40,008 nucleotides of DNA from Dehalococcoidia bacterium (lineage in GTDB: Bacteria > Chloroflexota > Dehalococcoidia > Tepidiformales > Tepidiformaceae). The notes under the pieces were generated by a model. That model was not told the origin of the DNA and did no database searches. It saw nothing but the letters and a program-made list of their open reading frames with translations. This document shows, in pieces, positions 18,017-27,956 of this stretch; position 1 is the stretch's first letter; the number at the start of each line of letters is the position of its first letter. A program made the translations under genes and the position numbers. Location of the stretch: the NCBI GenBank assembly GCA_022451885.1, contig JAKUNN010000002.1, positions 1 to 40,008 on the forward strand, in the 5' to 3' direction.

Positions 18017-18403
18017 GTGAGCCAAGAGGAAGAAATACCATTTACTTCAGTAGGTGAAGAAGGGATGCTCAAGCTTAATGAAGTTGCGCAAGTTGCAATT
18101 GAAGATACACAAATACTGTTAGTTAATGCTGAAGGCCAATACTACGCAATTCAAGATCTATGTACTCATGATGACGCTCCCCTTGGACAAGGGAGGGTAG
18201 TTGGTTGTGAAATAGAATGTGCGCGGCATGGTGCAAAATTTGATGTTACAGATGGTTCAGCCACAGCATTACCTGCATTTAGACCCATCGCAACGTTTCC
18301 TGTACGGATCAAGGATGGGGTAATCGAAGTGCAATATAAGAAACCTGAACCACCAAAATTTGAAGATCCTCGTATTGGATTTCAACCATTTCCGTCAGCC
18401 TAA
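18017..18403 (+). CDS. Rieske-type ferredoxin
   Basis: CTHDDAPLGQGRVVGCEIECARHGAKFDVTDGSATALPAFRPI: CxH...CxxH Rieske motif, small size; GTG start. Confidence 0.92.
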   Translation: MSQEEEIPFTSVGEEGMLKLNEVAQVAIEDTQILLVNAEGQYYAIQDLCTHDDAPLGQGRVVGCEIECARHGAKFDVTDGSATALPAFRPIATFPVRIKDGVIEVQYKKPEPPKFEDPRIGFQPFPSA

Positions 18404-18471
18404 GAACAGGATGTAATATAAGAAGACAATGGCGACTACATGCTAGGCGTTATGTACATTAAGGAGTAATC

Positions 18472-20142
18472 GTGAGTGGATTAAATAAAAAGGGTCGAGA
18501 TTCAGAATTACGACAAAATTATGAAGACAGCGTTGCTGCCGAAGGCAGGGAGGGGGCGGGTCCATACACAACGATTTCAAGTCGGCCTATCAATCGCCTA
18601 TACGACCCAACAGATATAGAACATCTTGACTACGAAAAAGATATCAACCTTCCTGGTTCATATCCGTATACAAGAGGCGTCCATAAAACTGGGTATAGAG
18701 GGAAAAGTTGGACAATTAGAATGTTCAGCGGCTTCGGTTCAGTAGAAGAGACAAATGCCCGCTACCACGATTTATTGAATGCTGGAAATAACGGCCTTTC
18801 AATCGCTTTTGATATGCCTACATTAATGGGTTATGACCATGATGAACCTTGGGCCGCAGGGGAGTTTGGTTCATGTGGAGTTGCAGTGGACTCCATTAAA
18901 GACATGGAAATCCTATTACAGGATTTACCCCTAGACAAAATTACAACCTCGATGACGATTAATAGCCCTGCACCAGTAATTTGGGCACTATTTATCGCAG
19001 CAGCTGAGAAACGAGGCGTGCCCCGTTCTGCATTAGCAGGAACGCTACAGAACGACATACTCAAAGAATATATCGCTCAGAATGAGTTTATTTTCCCACC
19101 ACGTGACTCAATGAAACTCGTTACTGACACAGTCGAATTTGCTACAAATGAGATGCCGAGCTGGAATCCAATTAGTGTCAGCGGATACCACATTCGAGAG
19201 GCCGGCTCTACCTCAGCACAAGAACTAGCATTCACACTGGCCGATGGTATCGAATATGTACGGTGGGGAATCGAGCGAGGTCTTTCCGTTGATAGTTTTG
19301 CTCCTCGAATTTCCTTCTTCTTTAACTGTCATAATGATTTCTTTGAAGAAATAGCTAAATTCAGGGCTGCTCGTCGACTATGGGCTCGTGTTATGAGAGA
19401 AGATTTTGGTGCAGAAATGCCACGTTCGTGGCTGATGCGTTTCCACACTCAAACTGCTGGAGTTTCCTTAACGGAACAGCAACCAGAGGTGAACCTAGTA
19501 CGTGTAGCAATCCAAGCTCTAGCTGGTGTTTTAGGCGGTACACAATCACTCCACACTGATTCAATGGACGAAGCTCTTGCATTACCATCAGACAAGGCGG
19601 TTAGACTAGCAGTCCGAACACAACAAGTACTTCTGCATGAAACTGGCGTTGCTAACACTGTAGATCCATTGGGTGGATCATATTTCCTTGAAAAACTTAC
19701 TGATGACATGGAAAAAGAAGCACGTGCTTACTTTGAACGCATTGAAGAGATCGGTGGAGTAATTCCTGCTCTTGAAACAGGCTATTTCCAAAAAGAAATT
19801 GCTGATGCTTCAGCTCGCTTCCAACGAGAAGTCGAAAGCGGTGAACGTACGATCGTTGGTGTTAATGATTTCATCACAGATGAGCCACTAGAAATTCCAA
19901 TCTTAAAGATGGATCCTGAGGGAGAACGCAGGCACTTAGTTCGATTGAAAAAACTCAAGTCAGAACGTGACGCTGACGCCTGGGGAGAAGCTATGCGCGC
20001 ACTAGAAAAAGCCAGTGAAGCAGGTAATGAGAACTTAATGCCTTTAATTCTTGATGCTGTAAATGTAGGGGCAACCTCGGGAGAAATTTGTAACATGTGG
20101 CGTCGAGTTTACGGAGAATACCAAGAACACGTTGTTGTTTAG
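18472..20142 (+). CDS. Acyl-CoA mutase, B12-dependent, catalytic (large) subunit; active-site residues resemble isobutyryl-CoA mutase
   Basis: [105 protein letters not shown]; no B12-binding domain in the 556 aa. Confidence 0.93.
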   Translation: MSGLNKKGRDSELRQNYEDSVAAEGREGAGPYTTISSRPINRLYDPTDIEHLDYEKDINLPGSYPYTRGVHKTGYRGKSWTIRMFSGFGSVEETNARYHDLLNAGNNGLSIAFDMPTLMGYDHDEPWAAGEFGSCGVAVDSIKDMEILLQDLPLDKITTSMTINSPAPVIWALFIAAAEKRGVPRSALAGTLQNDILKEYIAQNEFIFPPRDSMKLVTDTVEFATNEMPSWNPISVSGYHIREAGSTSAQELAFTLADGIEYVRWGIERGLSVDSFAPRISFFFNCHNDFFEEIAKFRAARRLWARVMREDFGAEMPRSWLMRFHTQTAGVSLTEQQPEVNLVRVAIQALAGVLGGTQSLHTDSMDEALALPSDKAVRLAVRTQQVLLHETGVANTVDPLGGSYFLEKLTDDMEKEARAYFERIEEIGGVIPALETGYFQKEIADASARFQREVESGERTIVGVNDFITDEPLEIPILKMDPEGERRHLVRLKKLKSERDADAWGEAMRALEKASEAGNENLMPLILDAVNVGATSGEICNMWRRVYGEYQEHVVV

Positions 20143-20210
20143 TTTGCAAATGTTTCTGAAGGAACATTAAAGGAAATGACAACTTGCAAGACGAACGCTA
20201 ATATCCCTCC

Positions 20211-21554
20211 ATGTCAACTGAGCTTCCACTTTCAGGTATAAGAGTTCTAGACCTAACAGGAGTTTGGGCTGGATCATTTTCAACAGCTATCCTCGCCGAC
20301 TTAGGAGCAGAGGTGTTAAAGCACGAAAATCGATACATATGGCAGCCCGCAACACGTGCTGGCATAGCACGTCCTCCAAGAGAAATGACACAGGAGGGTA
20401 ATGGCTGGCTAAATGGATATCCTAATAATGAGCCCGGTCCACGCCCATGGAATTATAATCCTATGTTCATAAGCTTTTTTAGAAATAAGCGTGCATTCAC
20501 AGCTGATATTAGGAGGCCAGAGGGGCTTGAGATACTAGGAAAACTAGCAGAAATCTGTGATGTCGCAGTCGAAAATAGTGTGCCCGGAACTATGGAAAAG
20601 CTAGGGATCACTTGGGAATGGCTTAAGGAAAAAAATCCCCAGATGATTTTTTTGCGAGCATCCGGCTACGGTCTAACTGGAAAATATCGCGAGACCCGAA
20701 CGTTCGGAGCACACATTGAAGGAACTATGGGACATGCTCTACTTCGTAGTTATCGTGACGAAAGCCCGGATACGAATTCTTCAGTCTTTGCTGCCGACTA
20801 TATTGCGGGAACCCAAATGGCCTTCGCTATCATGGCAGCTCTATGGAAACGTAAGACAAGCGGGACAGGGCAACTAATAGAACTCGCATTATCTGAAAAT
20901 GCTGTTCCAATGTTTGCACAGGCGTACATGAACTTTGCACTTAATAAAAAAGAGGAAAAGCGAATTGGCAATCGTTCCATTTACGAAGAAGAAGCACCAA
21001 GTGGAATCTATCCGTGTAAACCTGTCGGAGATGGAAGTGGCCACTCAGGAGGTGACCGTTGGATTGCAATCAGCATAACTACCGATAAAGAGTGGGAAAA
21101 CTTGAAAGCATTTATGGGAGAACCAGACTGGATGCAAAGTGAGGCTTTTAAAAGCGGAGAGGGTAGAGCAGCGCAACATGACCTTTTAGACAAGCAAATA
21201 GCCGAATGGACAGTACATCATGACGATATAGAGCTGTTTCATAAATTACAGAAGAGTGGAATACCTGCCTCACCAATCCTAGACGGTTCACGTATTACAA
21301 ATGATCCTCATGTATTGGATCGTGATCTTTATCAAGAACAAGAGCTTGAGGATCCTATAGGTGTTTTTCGTTACCCAAGGCCACTGTATTTATTACCCGC
21401 ATCTGAGGAAAAAGGAATAAGACTAGCCCCTAGAGCGATGGGCCAAGACAACGAATATGTATATCGTGAACTACTAAACATCACCGATGAGGAATATCTA
21501 GCACTTGAACAGGCAGGTCATATTGCAAACGAATTCGATGAATCCCTCCCGTAA
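20211..21554 (+). CDS. CaiB/BaiF family CoA-transferase
   Basis: LPLSGIRVLDLTGVWAGSFSTAILADLGAEVLKHE; FRNKRAFTADIRRPEGLEILGKLAEICDVAVENSVPGTMEKLGI. Confidence 0.94.
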   Translation: MSTELPLSGIRVLDLTGVWAGSFSTAILADLGAEVLKHENRYIWQPATRAGIARPPREMTQEGNGWLNGYPNNEPGPRPWNYNPMFISFFRNKRAFTADIRRPEGLEILGKLAEICDVAVENSVPGTMEKLGITWEWLKEKNPQMIFLRASGYGLTGKYRETRTFGAHIEGTMGHALLRSYRDESPDTNSSVFAADYIAGTQMAFAIMAALWKRKTSGTGQLIELALSENAVPMFAQAYMNFALNKKEEKRIGNRSIYEEEAPSGIYPCKPVGDGSGHSGGDRWIAISITTDKEWENLKAFMGEPDWMQSEAFKSGEGRAAQHDLLDKQIAEWTVHHDDIELFHKLQKSGIPASPILDGSRITNDPHVLDRDLYQEQELEDPIGVFRYPRPLYLLPASEEKGIRLAPRAMGQDNEYVYRELLNITDEEYLALEQAGHIANEFDESLP

Positions 21555-21590
21555 ATCTTGACCTCACTTAAAACAAATAAAGGAAAGAAC

Positions 21591-22160
21591 ATGGCAACAG
21601 TAGAAGAAATCGAAAATGCATTGGACCACGTTGAATTGCAACAACTACCTCTAAAATACGGACATGCACTGGATCTGATCGGACGGGGACGACATCGCAA
21701 AGATGAAAGCAGCATGAAAGAAGGATCGGAGTTACTAAGAGAATGCTTTAGTGAGGATTTTATCTTCGAAGAGTTAGGTGGGGAAACGATCAATGTCCCC
21801 GGCGCAGAAGGATGGATTGACTACGTAGCAAATGCTCTCGGAGGCTTCGTAGGTACGCAACACTTAATCGCCCCACCCCTAGTAATCATTAAAACAAGCC
21901 CTTCGAATAAAGATGGGATTCGCATCGGTGGAAAAGCTACCCTACGGAGCTACGTTATAGCTACCCATATTTCGCCACCTCCTGGGACAGAAATTTACGA
22001 TTTAGGAAAGAAATCACCAGCAACTACAACTGGAACAAACTTTGGTGTATACGGAACATATAGAGACGAATGTATTCGTACGAAAGAAGGATGGCGTATC
22101 AGAAGACGATCGCTAGATTATCTACATACCCAAGGTTATTTTTTTAGTGAACAAATGTAA
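21591..22160 (+). CDS. SnoaL-like/NTF2-fold protein (tentative)
   Basis: MATVEEIENALDHVELQQLPLKYGHALD...FSEDFIFEELGG...CIRTKEGWRIRRRSLDYL pattern typical of SnoaL-like domains; SD AAAGGA before ATG 21591. Confidence 0.7.
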   Translation: MATVEEIENALDHVELQQLPLKYGHALDLIGRGRHRKDESSMKEGSELLRECFSEDFIFEELGGETINVPGAEGWIDYVANALGGFVGTQHLIAPPLVIIKTSPSNKDGIRIGGKATLRSYVIATHISPPPGTEIYDLGKKSPATTTGTNFGVYGTYRDECIRTKEGWRIRRRSLDYLHTQGYFFSEQM

Positions 22161-22284
22161 GAGATCAGCAGGTGGATATGGAGATTGAAGGGCAGTGATA
22201 AAGATATTTACAAAAAGAGCAGTACTTCTAGCACTTCAACGAGCGGCTAGAAAGTATTTAACTATTGCTTAAATAGGAGCATCG

Positions 22285-23205
22285 ATGAACGGAACAGTAC
22301 CTATAGGTATAGGACTACCACAAGTTTTTCCTGAAGGAAGAAATTCTGATTTAGCCGAAATCGCAACATTTGCACAAAAAGCTGAGGAAACGGGTTTTGA
22401 AAGTCTTTGGGCTCTCGAACAAATAGCTGATCAAGGAAGTATGTTAGAGCCGATCAGCCTACTATCATTTGTTTCTGCGGTCACGCAACAGGTACGCCTT
22501 GGTACTTCGGTATTTGTTTTACCCCAAAGGAATCCAATACAGCTAGCAAAAAGCCTTTCCACACTGGATTTGTTGAACAATGGACGCACAGTTGTGGGGG
22601 TAGGCATTGGCCATGGAGATGATCTTAATTCAGCTTTCGGTCTGCCACGAGGGAGACGAATTCGACGCTTCAACGAAAATCTTGCTGTTATGCGAGCACT
22701 ATGGGCTGACGAAAACGCATCGTTTGATGGTGATTTTTATAAATTTAAAAATTTACGTATGTCCCCAAAACCACAACAGCGACCAAGCATACCGATTTGG
22801 TTCGGTGCACGTAGTCAACCCGCATTGACTCGGACAGCCAAACTCGCAGATGGATGGATGGGAGCTGGCTCATCAAGCGTTAGCGAATTTGGGGAACATA
22901 TAAAATTGCTAAAAAATGCATTGGACGACCTCGATAGAGATCCTACAAATTTTATATTTTCAAAACGAATTTATTTGGCTATCGATACAAATCAAAATAG
23001 AGCAGAACAGAGGATGAAGGCTTTTTTTGCACACACATACGGAGACCCAGAGATGGCCCATCAGGTTGCTATTTGGGGTTCTCAGGAAACTGTATTTGAA
23101 AGAATTAACGAAATTATAGAACTGGGAGCAAATCATGTTTTAGCCCATTTTGTATTTGATTTCAACGAACATTTGGATGCTCTAGCACCTCTGGTAAAAC
23201 AATAA
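22285..23205 (+). CDS. LLM-class flavin-dependent (luciferase-like) oxidoreductase
   Basis: FAQKAEETGFESLWALEQ, RVRLGTSVFVLPQRNPIQLAKSLSTLDLLNNGRTVVGVGIGHG-like core; SD TAGGAG. Confidence 0.93.
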   Translation: MNGTVPIGIGLPQVFPEGRNSDLAEIATFAQKAEETGFESLWALEQIADQGSMLEPISLLSFVSAVTQQVRLGTSVFVLPQRNPIQLAKSLSTLDLLNNGRTVVGVGIGHGDDLNSAFGLPRGRRIRRFNENLAVMRALWADENASFDGDFYKFKNLRMSPKPQQRPSIPIWFGARSQPALTRTAKLADGWMGAGSSSVSEFGEHIKLLKNALDDLDRDPTNFIFSKRIYLAIDTNQNRAEQRMKAFFAHTYGDPEMAHQVAIWGSQETVFERINEIIELGANHVLAHFVFDFNEHLDALAPLVKQ

Positions 23206-23270
23206 ATTACGTATTGCAAAGTTACTAAGGAAGAAAATAATCAACTATACTGCTACACGAAAGGAACAAA

Positions 23271-24200
23271 ATGGTTGAAATTTTACGAGCCAACGAAATG
23301 GGTTTTTGTATGGGGGTCCGACGGGCAGTACAAATAATGGAACATGAATCCGCAGAAGGAAGACCCATCGTAAGTGCTGGTGAAATAGTGCATAACCCTC
23401 GGGTCGTAGAACAACTCGAAAAGGTTGGGGTACGACAGCTACCTGGTCCGGATGAAATAGCGGGTGATTTCGGCAAAGCGACAGCAGAATATGTTAAAAA
23501 CGAACGTGTAGCTATTACTGCACATGGGGTTGGCGAAAAGGTTTTACGTGATATTGAGTCCGCAGGTCTTGAAATTGTTGATACAACATGCCCTGTAGTT
23601 ACACGTGCACAACGATTTGCACAAAAATTTGTACGCGATGGCTGGCATGTTTTGATCTTTGGTGATCCGGGCCATAAAGAGGTGAGAGGAACTATCGGTT
23701 GGGCTTTTGATAAAAAAGGAGAGGCCAAGGCAACCGTAACAGCACAATCAGATTTATCCCATCTTAAAAAAATGATTGAGGAGTTCCCCGGTGGCTTCCC
23801 TAATAAAATTGGGGTTATGGCACAAACAACCCACAAAATGGAAGCATTTGCCCAATTTGTCTCTAATTTGATGTTGTTACAACGAGATGCCAACTTTGAA
23901 ATGCATGTAGTTAATACACTTTGTCACGCGACCACAGGCCAACAAGAAGAAGCAGCAGCATTAGCCAAAATTGTGGATCTTATGATAGTAGTGGGCGGTC
24001 AAAAAAGTGCCAACACACGTCACCTACGAGAGGTTTGCGAGGAACAAGGTACCACCACTTATCACATAGAAAACCCAGACCAAATCAACCCTGAATGGTT
24101 AAAAGGAAAAGTACGTGTCGGTTTAACAGCAGGGGCTTCGACACCTGATAGCTCCATTGATGAAGTAGAAAACAGGCTTATAGAATTATCTCAAAGCTAG
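23271..24200 (+). CDS. ispH: 4-hydroxy-3-methylbut-2-enyl diphosphate reductase
   Basis: EILRANEMGFCMGVRRAV, ITAHGVG, DTTCPVVTRAQ, NTLCHATTGQQEEA, NTRHLREVC: IspH cysteines and HG motif. Confidence 0.95.
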   Translation: MVEILRANEMGFCMGVRRAVQIMEHESAEGRPIVSAGEIVHNPRVVEQLEKVGVRQLPGPDEIAGDFGKATAEYVKNERVAITAHGVGEKVLRDIESAGLEIVDTTCPVVTRAQRFAQKFVRDGWHVLIFGDPGHKEVRGTIGWAFDKKGEAKATVTAQSDLSHLKKMIEEFPGGFPNKIGVMAQTTHKMEAFAQFVSNLMLLQRDANFEMHVVNTLCHATTGQQEEAAALAKIVDLMIVVGGQKSANTRHLREVCEEQGTTTYHIENPDQINPEWLKGKVRVGLTAGASTPDSSIDEVENRLIELSQS

Positions 24201-26135
24201 ATGATGGACCAAGTAAATCGAGAAGCCCTCGACTTCGCACTGCAACAAGGCACAGATCATCTACTTTCCGAACAAGCAGATGACGGGTACTGGTGGGGTG
24301 AACTCGAATCAAACGTGACCATGGCGGCAGAACATATCTTGTTAGAACGGTTCCTTGGATCATATGACATCGAACGTGAATCGCGAATAAGACGATATAT
24401 CCTGTCATTACAAAAAGAAGATGGTTCATGGCCTATCTATTGGGATGGCCCTGGCGATGTAAGTATCACGGTGGAAGCTTACTTTGCTCTAAAGCTTTCA
24501 GGTGAAGAACCTTCAAGTAAACAAATGATCCGAGCACGTGATTGGATCATTCAGCACGGAGGAATTGCAAAAACCCGGATTTTTACAAAATTGTGGCTAG
24601 CACTGTTCGGTCAATTTGAATGGTCGGGGCTACCTGTCATGCCACCTGAAGCTATCTTACTACCTCCAAAATTTCCTCTAAACATCTATGCATTTGCTTC
24701 TTGGGCTCGCGCAACTATGGTACCTATCCTTTTAGTTTCAACAAAAAAACCAATAATAGAAATCCCGAAGGAGCTTGGAATTAGCGAACTCGCCCTCAAA
24801 AAAAGCGACTTACAGAAAATTGAATTTAAGCAAGGTGCAAAATTGTTTAGCTGGCGCACTTTATTTTTATCGGTAGATCGTATTTTAAGACTTCACGAAA
24901 AGTCTCTGTGGAAACCTTTACGAAAAAAAGCTATTAAAGCCTGTGAAGAATGGATTATTAAACACCAAGAAAAAGATGGGTCATGGGGAGGTATACAACC
25001 ACCGTGGGTCTACTCATTGATTGCCTTAAAGTGTCTTGGCTACAAATTAGACCATCCGGTAATGGCAAAAGGGTTAGATGGTCTGCTAACTAGTTTTGCA
25101 CTAGAAACGAAGGACACATTTACTGTCCAACCTTGTCTATCCCCTGTCTGGGATACAGCATTAGCAATCACTGGCCTTAGAGAAGCCGGCGTCCCTGCAA
25201 ATGATCCGGCTTTAGAACGCGCAGGAAAATGGTTACTAAGTACGGAAATAACTAGTCTTGGTGATTGGGCAATTACAACTCGTGGCATAGAACCGGGTGG
25301 TTTTCCTTTCGAATTCGCAAATGAACAATATCCTGATACAGACGATACTGCGGAGGTACTCATAGCATTACGCCTGCTAGATTTGCCAAATAAAGATGCC
25401 CCTTTTTTACGTGCCAAACGATGGCTAAGAGCAATGCAATCAAACAACAAAGGTTGGGGTGCGTTCGATCGAGATAACACTCGTAATTTTGTCTCCGAAA
25501 TCCCGTTCTGTGATTTCGGTGCAGCATTGGATCCTCCAACTGAAGATGTAACTGCACACGTTTTAGAATTTCTTGCTTTAGAAAACTCACCTATCGACAA
25601 AGAAATAATAGAAGGTGCTATCGATTTTCTCTGGGAGACACAGGAGGAGGACGGAGCTTGGTGGGGACGATGGGGAGTAAATTATATCTACGGGATTGGA
25701 GCAGTGGTACCAGCATTAATTGCTTCTGGTATTAGTCCAGATGATACGCGTATCAAAAAAGCAATTTCATGGCTAGAAAATTTCCAAAATCCTGACGGGG
25801 GTTGGGGGGAAACTTCAATTACCTATGATGACCCTTCAAAACGCGGACTAGGCAAGAGCACTGCATCACAAACGGCATGGGGAATACTTGCAATTTTGGC
25901 TGCTGACGATATAAACAGCACAGCTTTAACAAAAGCTGTGAATTATTTGATACATACCCAATCCGAAGATGGACAATGGGAAGAAGAGGCATTTACAGGC
26001 ACTGGTTTTCCACAAGACTTTATGCTCAAATATCACATGTATCGTAATTACTGGCCCTTATGGGCACTTGGCCGCTACCGACGCCTCCATAACAACAATC
26101 CAATACACCTACCTAACGTTTCACCGTTAAATTAA
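24201..26135 (+). CDS. shc: Squalene--hopene cyclase
   Basis: Multiple QW repeats (EDGSWPIYWDGPGD, EKDGSWGGIQPPW, NPDGGWGET, SEDGQWEEE), catalytic YPDTDDTAE (DxDD), GTGFPQDFMLKYHMYRNYWPLWALGRY. Confidence 0.97.
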   Translation: MMDQVNREALDFALQQGTDHLLSEQADDGYWWGELESNVTMAAEHILLERFLGSYDIERESRIRRYILSLQKEDGSWPIYWDGPGDVSITVEAYFALKLSGEEPSSKQMIRARDWIIQHGGIAKTRIFTKLWLALFGQFEWSGLPVMPPEAILLPPKFPLNIYAFASWARATMVPILLVSTKKPIIEIPKELGISELALKKSDLQKIEFKQGAKLFSWRTLFLSVDRILRLHEKSLWKPLRKKAIKACEEWIIKHQEKDGSWGGIQPPWVYSLIALKCLGYKLDHPVMAKGLDGLLTSFALETKDTFTVQPCLSPVWDTALAITGLREAGVPANDPALERAGKWLLSTEITSLGDWAITTRGIEPGGFPFEFANEQYPDTDDTAEVLIALRLLDLPNKDAPFLRAKRWLRAMQSNNKGWGAFDRDNTRNFVSEIPFCDFGAALDPPTEDVTAHVLEFLALENSPIDKEIIEGAIDFLWETQEEDGAWWGRWGVNYIYGIGAVVPALIASGISPDDTRIKKAISWLENFQNPDGGWGETSITYDDPSKRGLGKSTASQTAWGILAILAADDINSTALTKAVNYLIHTQSEDGQWEEEAFTGTGFPQDFMLKYHMYRNYWPLWALGRYRRLHNNNPIHLPNVSPLN

Positions 26136-26140
26136 GTCCA

Positions 26141-27022
26141 ATGAACCTAACCAATTCTTCAAAAGCTAGAACTGGTGAACTTGAACAATCGTACGCATGG
26201 TGTGAAGATTTTTCCCGTTTGCATAACGAAAATTTTACTGTCGTCTCGTGGCTTCTGCCAAAAAAAATTCGGCCCCACTTTTTTTCAGTCTATGCCTTTT
26301 GCAGATATACCGATGATCTTGGAGATGAAGCAGATGGTGATAGGAAAGCGTTACTTGATGCTTGGGAAGACGAGGTTCTTTCCGCAGTTGAAGGGAATAG
26401 CCATAGACCTCTAACAAAAGCATTGCATCAAACAATCAATGAATGTTCGATGCCAACCGAACCCTTCTTACGACTCATTGAAGCCAATAGAATTGACCAG
26501 CACAAACAACGTTTTACGGATTATGAAGAACTACTTGATTATTGTAGTTACTCTGCTACCCCCGTTGGACAAATGGTCCTGAGTATTTTGGGTCATCATG
26601 ATGCCCTAAGAATCGAGCTCTCTGATGCAACATGTATAGGTCTTCAGTTGGCAAATTTTTGGCAAGACGTTTCAGTAGATATTACAAAAGGCCGTATATA
26701 TATACCTCAGGAAGACTTGAAACGTTTTGGGGTCACAGAATCGGACATACAAAAACAAAAAGTCACAGAATCTTATAAGAAATTAATGCAATTTGAAGTT
26801 GAGAGAACACGAAACTGGTTTCGTAAAGGTGCTGGCTTAGAACATACACTACCAAGAAACGTGCGAACTGATATACGCTTGTTTCGACTAGGTGGTGAAG
26901 CAATTTTGAATGCAATAGAAGATGTGCAATATGACACATTAAGCAACAGACCAACCATAAAAAAGAGCAGTAAAGCTAAAATAGCAATTACGAATCTCAT
27001 ACGTGGTCTACTAAGGCTATAA
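26141..27022 (+). CDS. hpnC: Squalene synthase-like HpnC
   Basis: YAWCEDFSRLHNENFTVVSWLLPKKIRPHFFSVYAFCRYTDDLGDE; second Asp-rich region NFWQDVSVDITKGRIYIPQEDL. Confidence 0.93.
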   Translation: MNLTNSSKARTGELEQSYAWCEDFSRLHNENFTVVSWLLPKKIRPHFFSVYAFCRYTDDLGDEADGDRKALLDAWEDEVLSAVEGNSHRPLTKALHQTINECSMPTEPFLRLIEANRIDQHKQRFTDYEELLDYCSYSATPVGQMVLSILGHHDALRIELSDATCIGLQLANFWQDVSVDITKGRIYIPQEDLKRFGVTESDIQKQKVTESYKKLMQFEVERTRNWFRKGAGLEHTLPRNVRTDIRLFRLGGEAILNAIEDVQYDTLSNRPTIKKSSKAKIAITNLIRGLLRL

Positions 27023-27047
27023 ATTAGCGAGAATAAAAGGAATTACT

Positions 27048-27956
27048 TTGTCTACTGATGCATTAACTCAATTGGAAAACACTCGAGATATGCACTACAC
27101 AACGGACACTGCATACGCATGGTGCAAACTGTATACGCAGCAACGCGCCTCCAATTTTTATTATGCATTCGCAATTCTCCCCGCAGAAAAACGAGATTCG
27201 ATTTATGCAGCATACGCATTCAGTGGGTACGTCGATGACATCGCAGATGAACTTCAAGATCGAAAGGTTCAAGAAGATGCTATCTCTCAAGCAAGAAGAG
27301 AACTTAAAGATTGTTATAGGGGAACAGCTTCAGGCCCACTTTTTACAGCACTACTAGCGACAATCAAAAAATATGACATACCACAAGAGTATTTTGAAGA
27401 ATTGGTTAATGGTGTGGAAATGGATTTCACAATTAATCGTTACCCGACATGGTCTGATCTTGAGAAATATTGTTACCGCGTAGCTTCTATGGTTGGTCTA
27501 ATTTGCACCTCAATTTTTGGAACAAAACCAGACGAAAACATGAAACAATATGCAATCAAGATGGGCTTAGGTCTCCAAATAGTTAATATCATGAGAGATG
27601 TCACCGAGGATGCAAAACGTGGAAGAATTTACTTCCCTCAAGATGAACTAGTACAGCACCAACTGACCGACAAAGACATATTAGAAGGTTTGTATGACGA
27701 ACGTTTTATCTCTTTGATGAAACAACAAGGAGAACGAGCAAGAGAATACTTTCTCGAGGGCAGAAGACTGTTACCTCTGCTTGATAACCGTTCCCGAATG
27801 TGCGTAAACGTAATGCAAGGCTTTTATTTTGAAATACTCAAACGAATTGAACAGAAGAATTACAATGTCACTGCTGAACGCGTAGGGCTCACTAGCAAAG
27901 AGAAAATCTTTGCAATAGCTCGACTTTGGCTCACTGCACTTTTAAACACAAAATAA
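27048..27956 (+). CDS. hpnD: Presqualene diphosphate synthase HpnD
   Basis: YAWCKLYTQQRASNFYYAFAILPAEKRDSIYAAYAFSGYVDDIADE; NIMRDVTEDAKRGRIYFPQDEL; TTG start. Confidence 0.93.
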   Translation: MSTDALTQLENTRDMHYTTDTAYAWCKLYTQQRASNFYYAFAILPAEKRDSIYAAYAFSGYVDDIADELQDRKVQEDAISQARRELKDCYRGTASGPLFTALLATIKKYDIPQEYFEELVNGVEMDFTINRYPTWSDLEKYCYRVASMVGLICTSIFGTKPDENMKQYAIKMGLGLQIVNIMRDVTEDAKRGRIYFPQDELVQHQLTDKDILEGLYDERFISLMKQQGERAREYFLEGRRLLPLLDNRSRMCVNVMQGFYFEILKRIEQKNYNVTAERVGLTSKEKIFAIARLWLTALLNTK

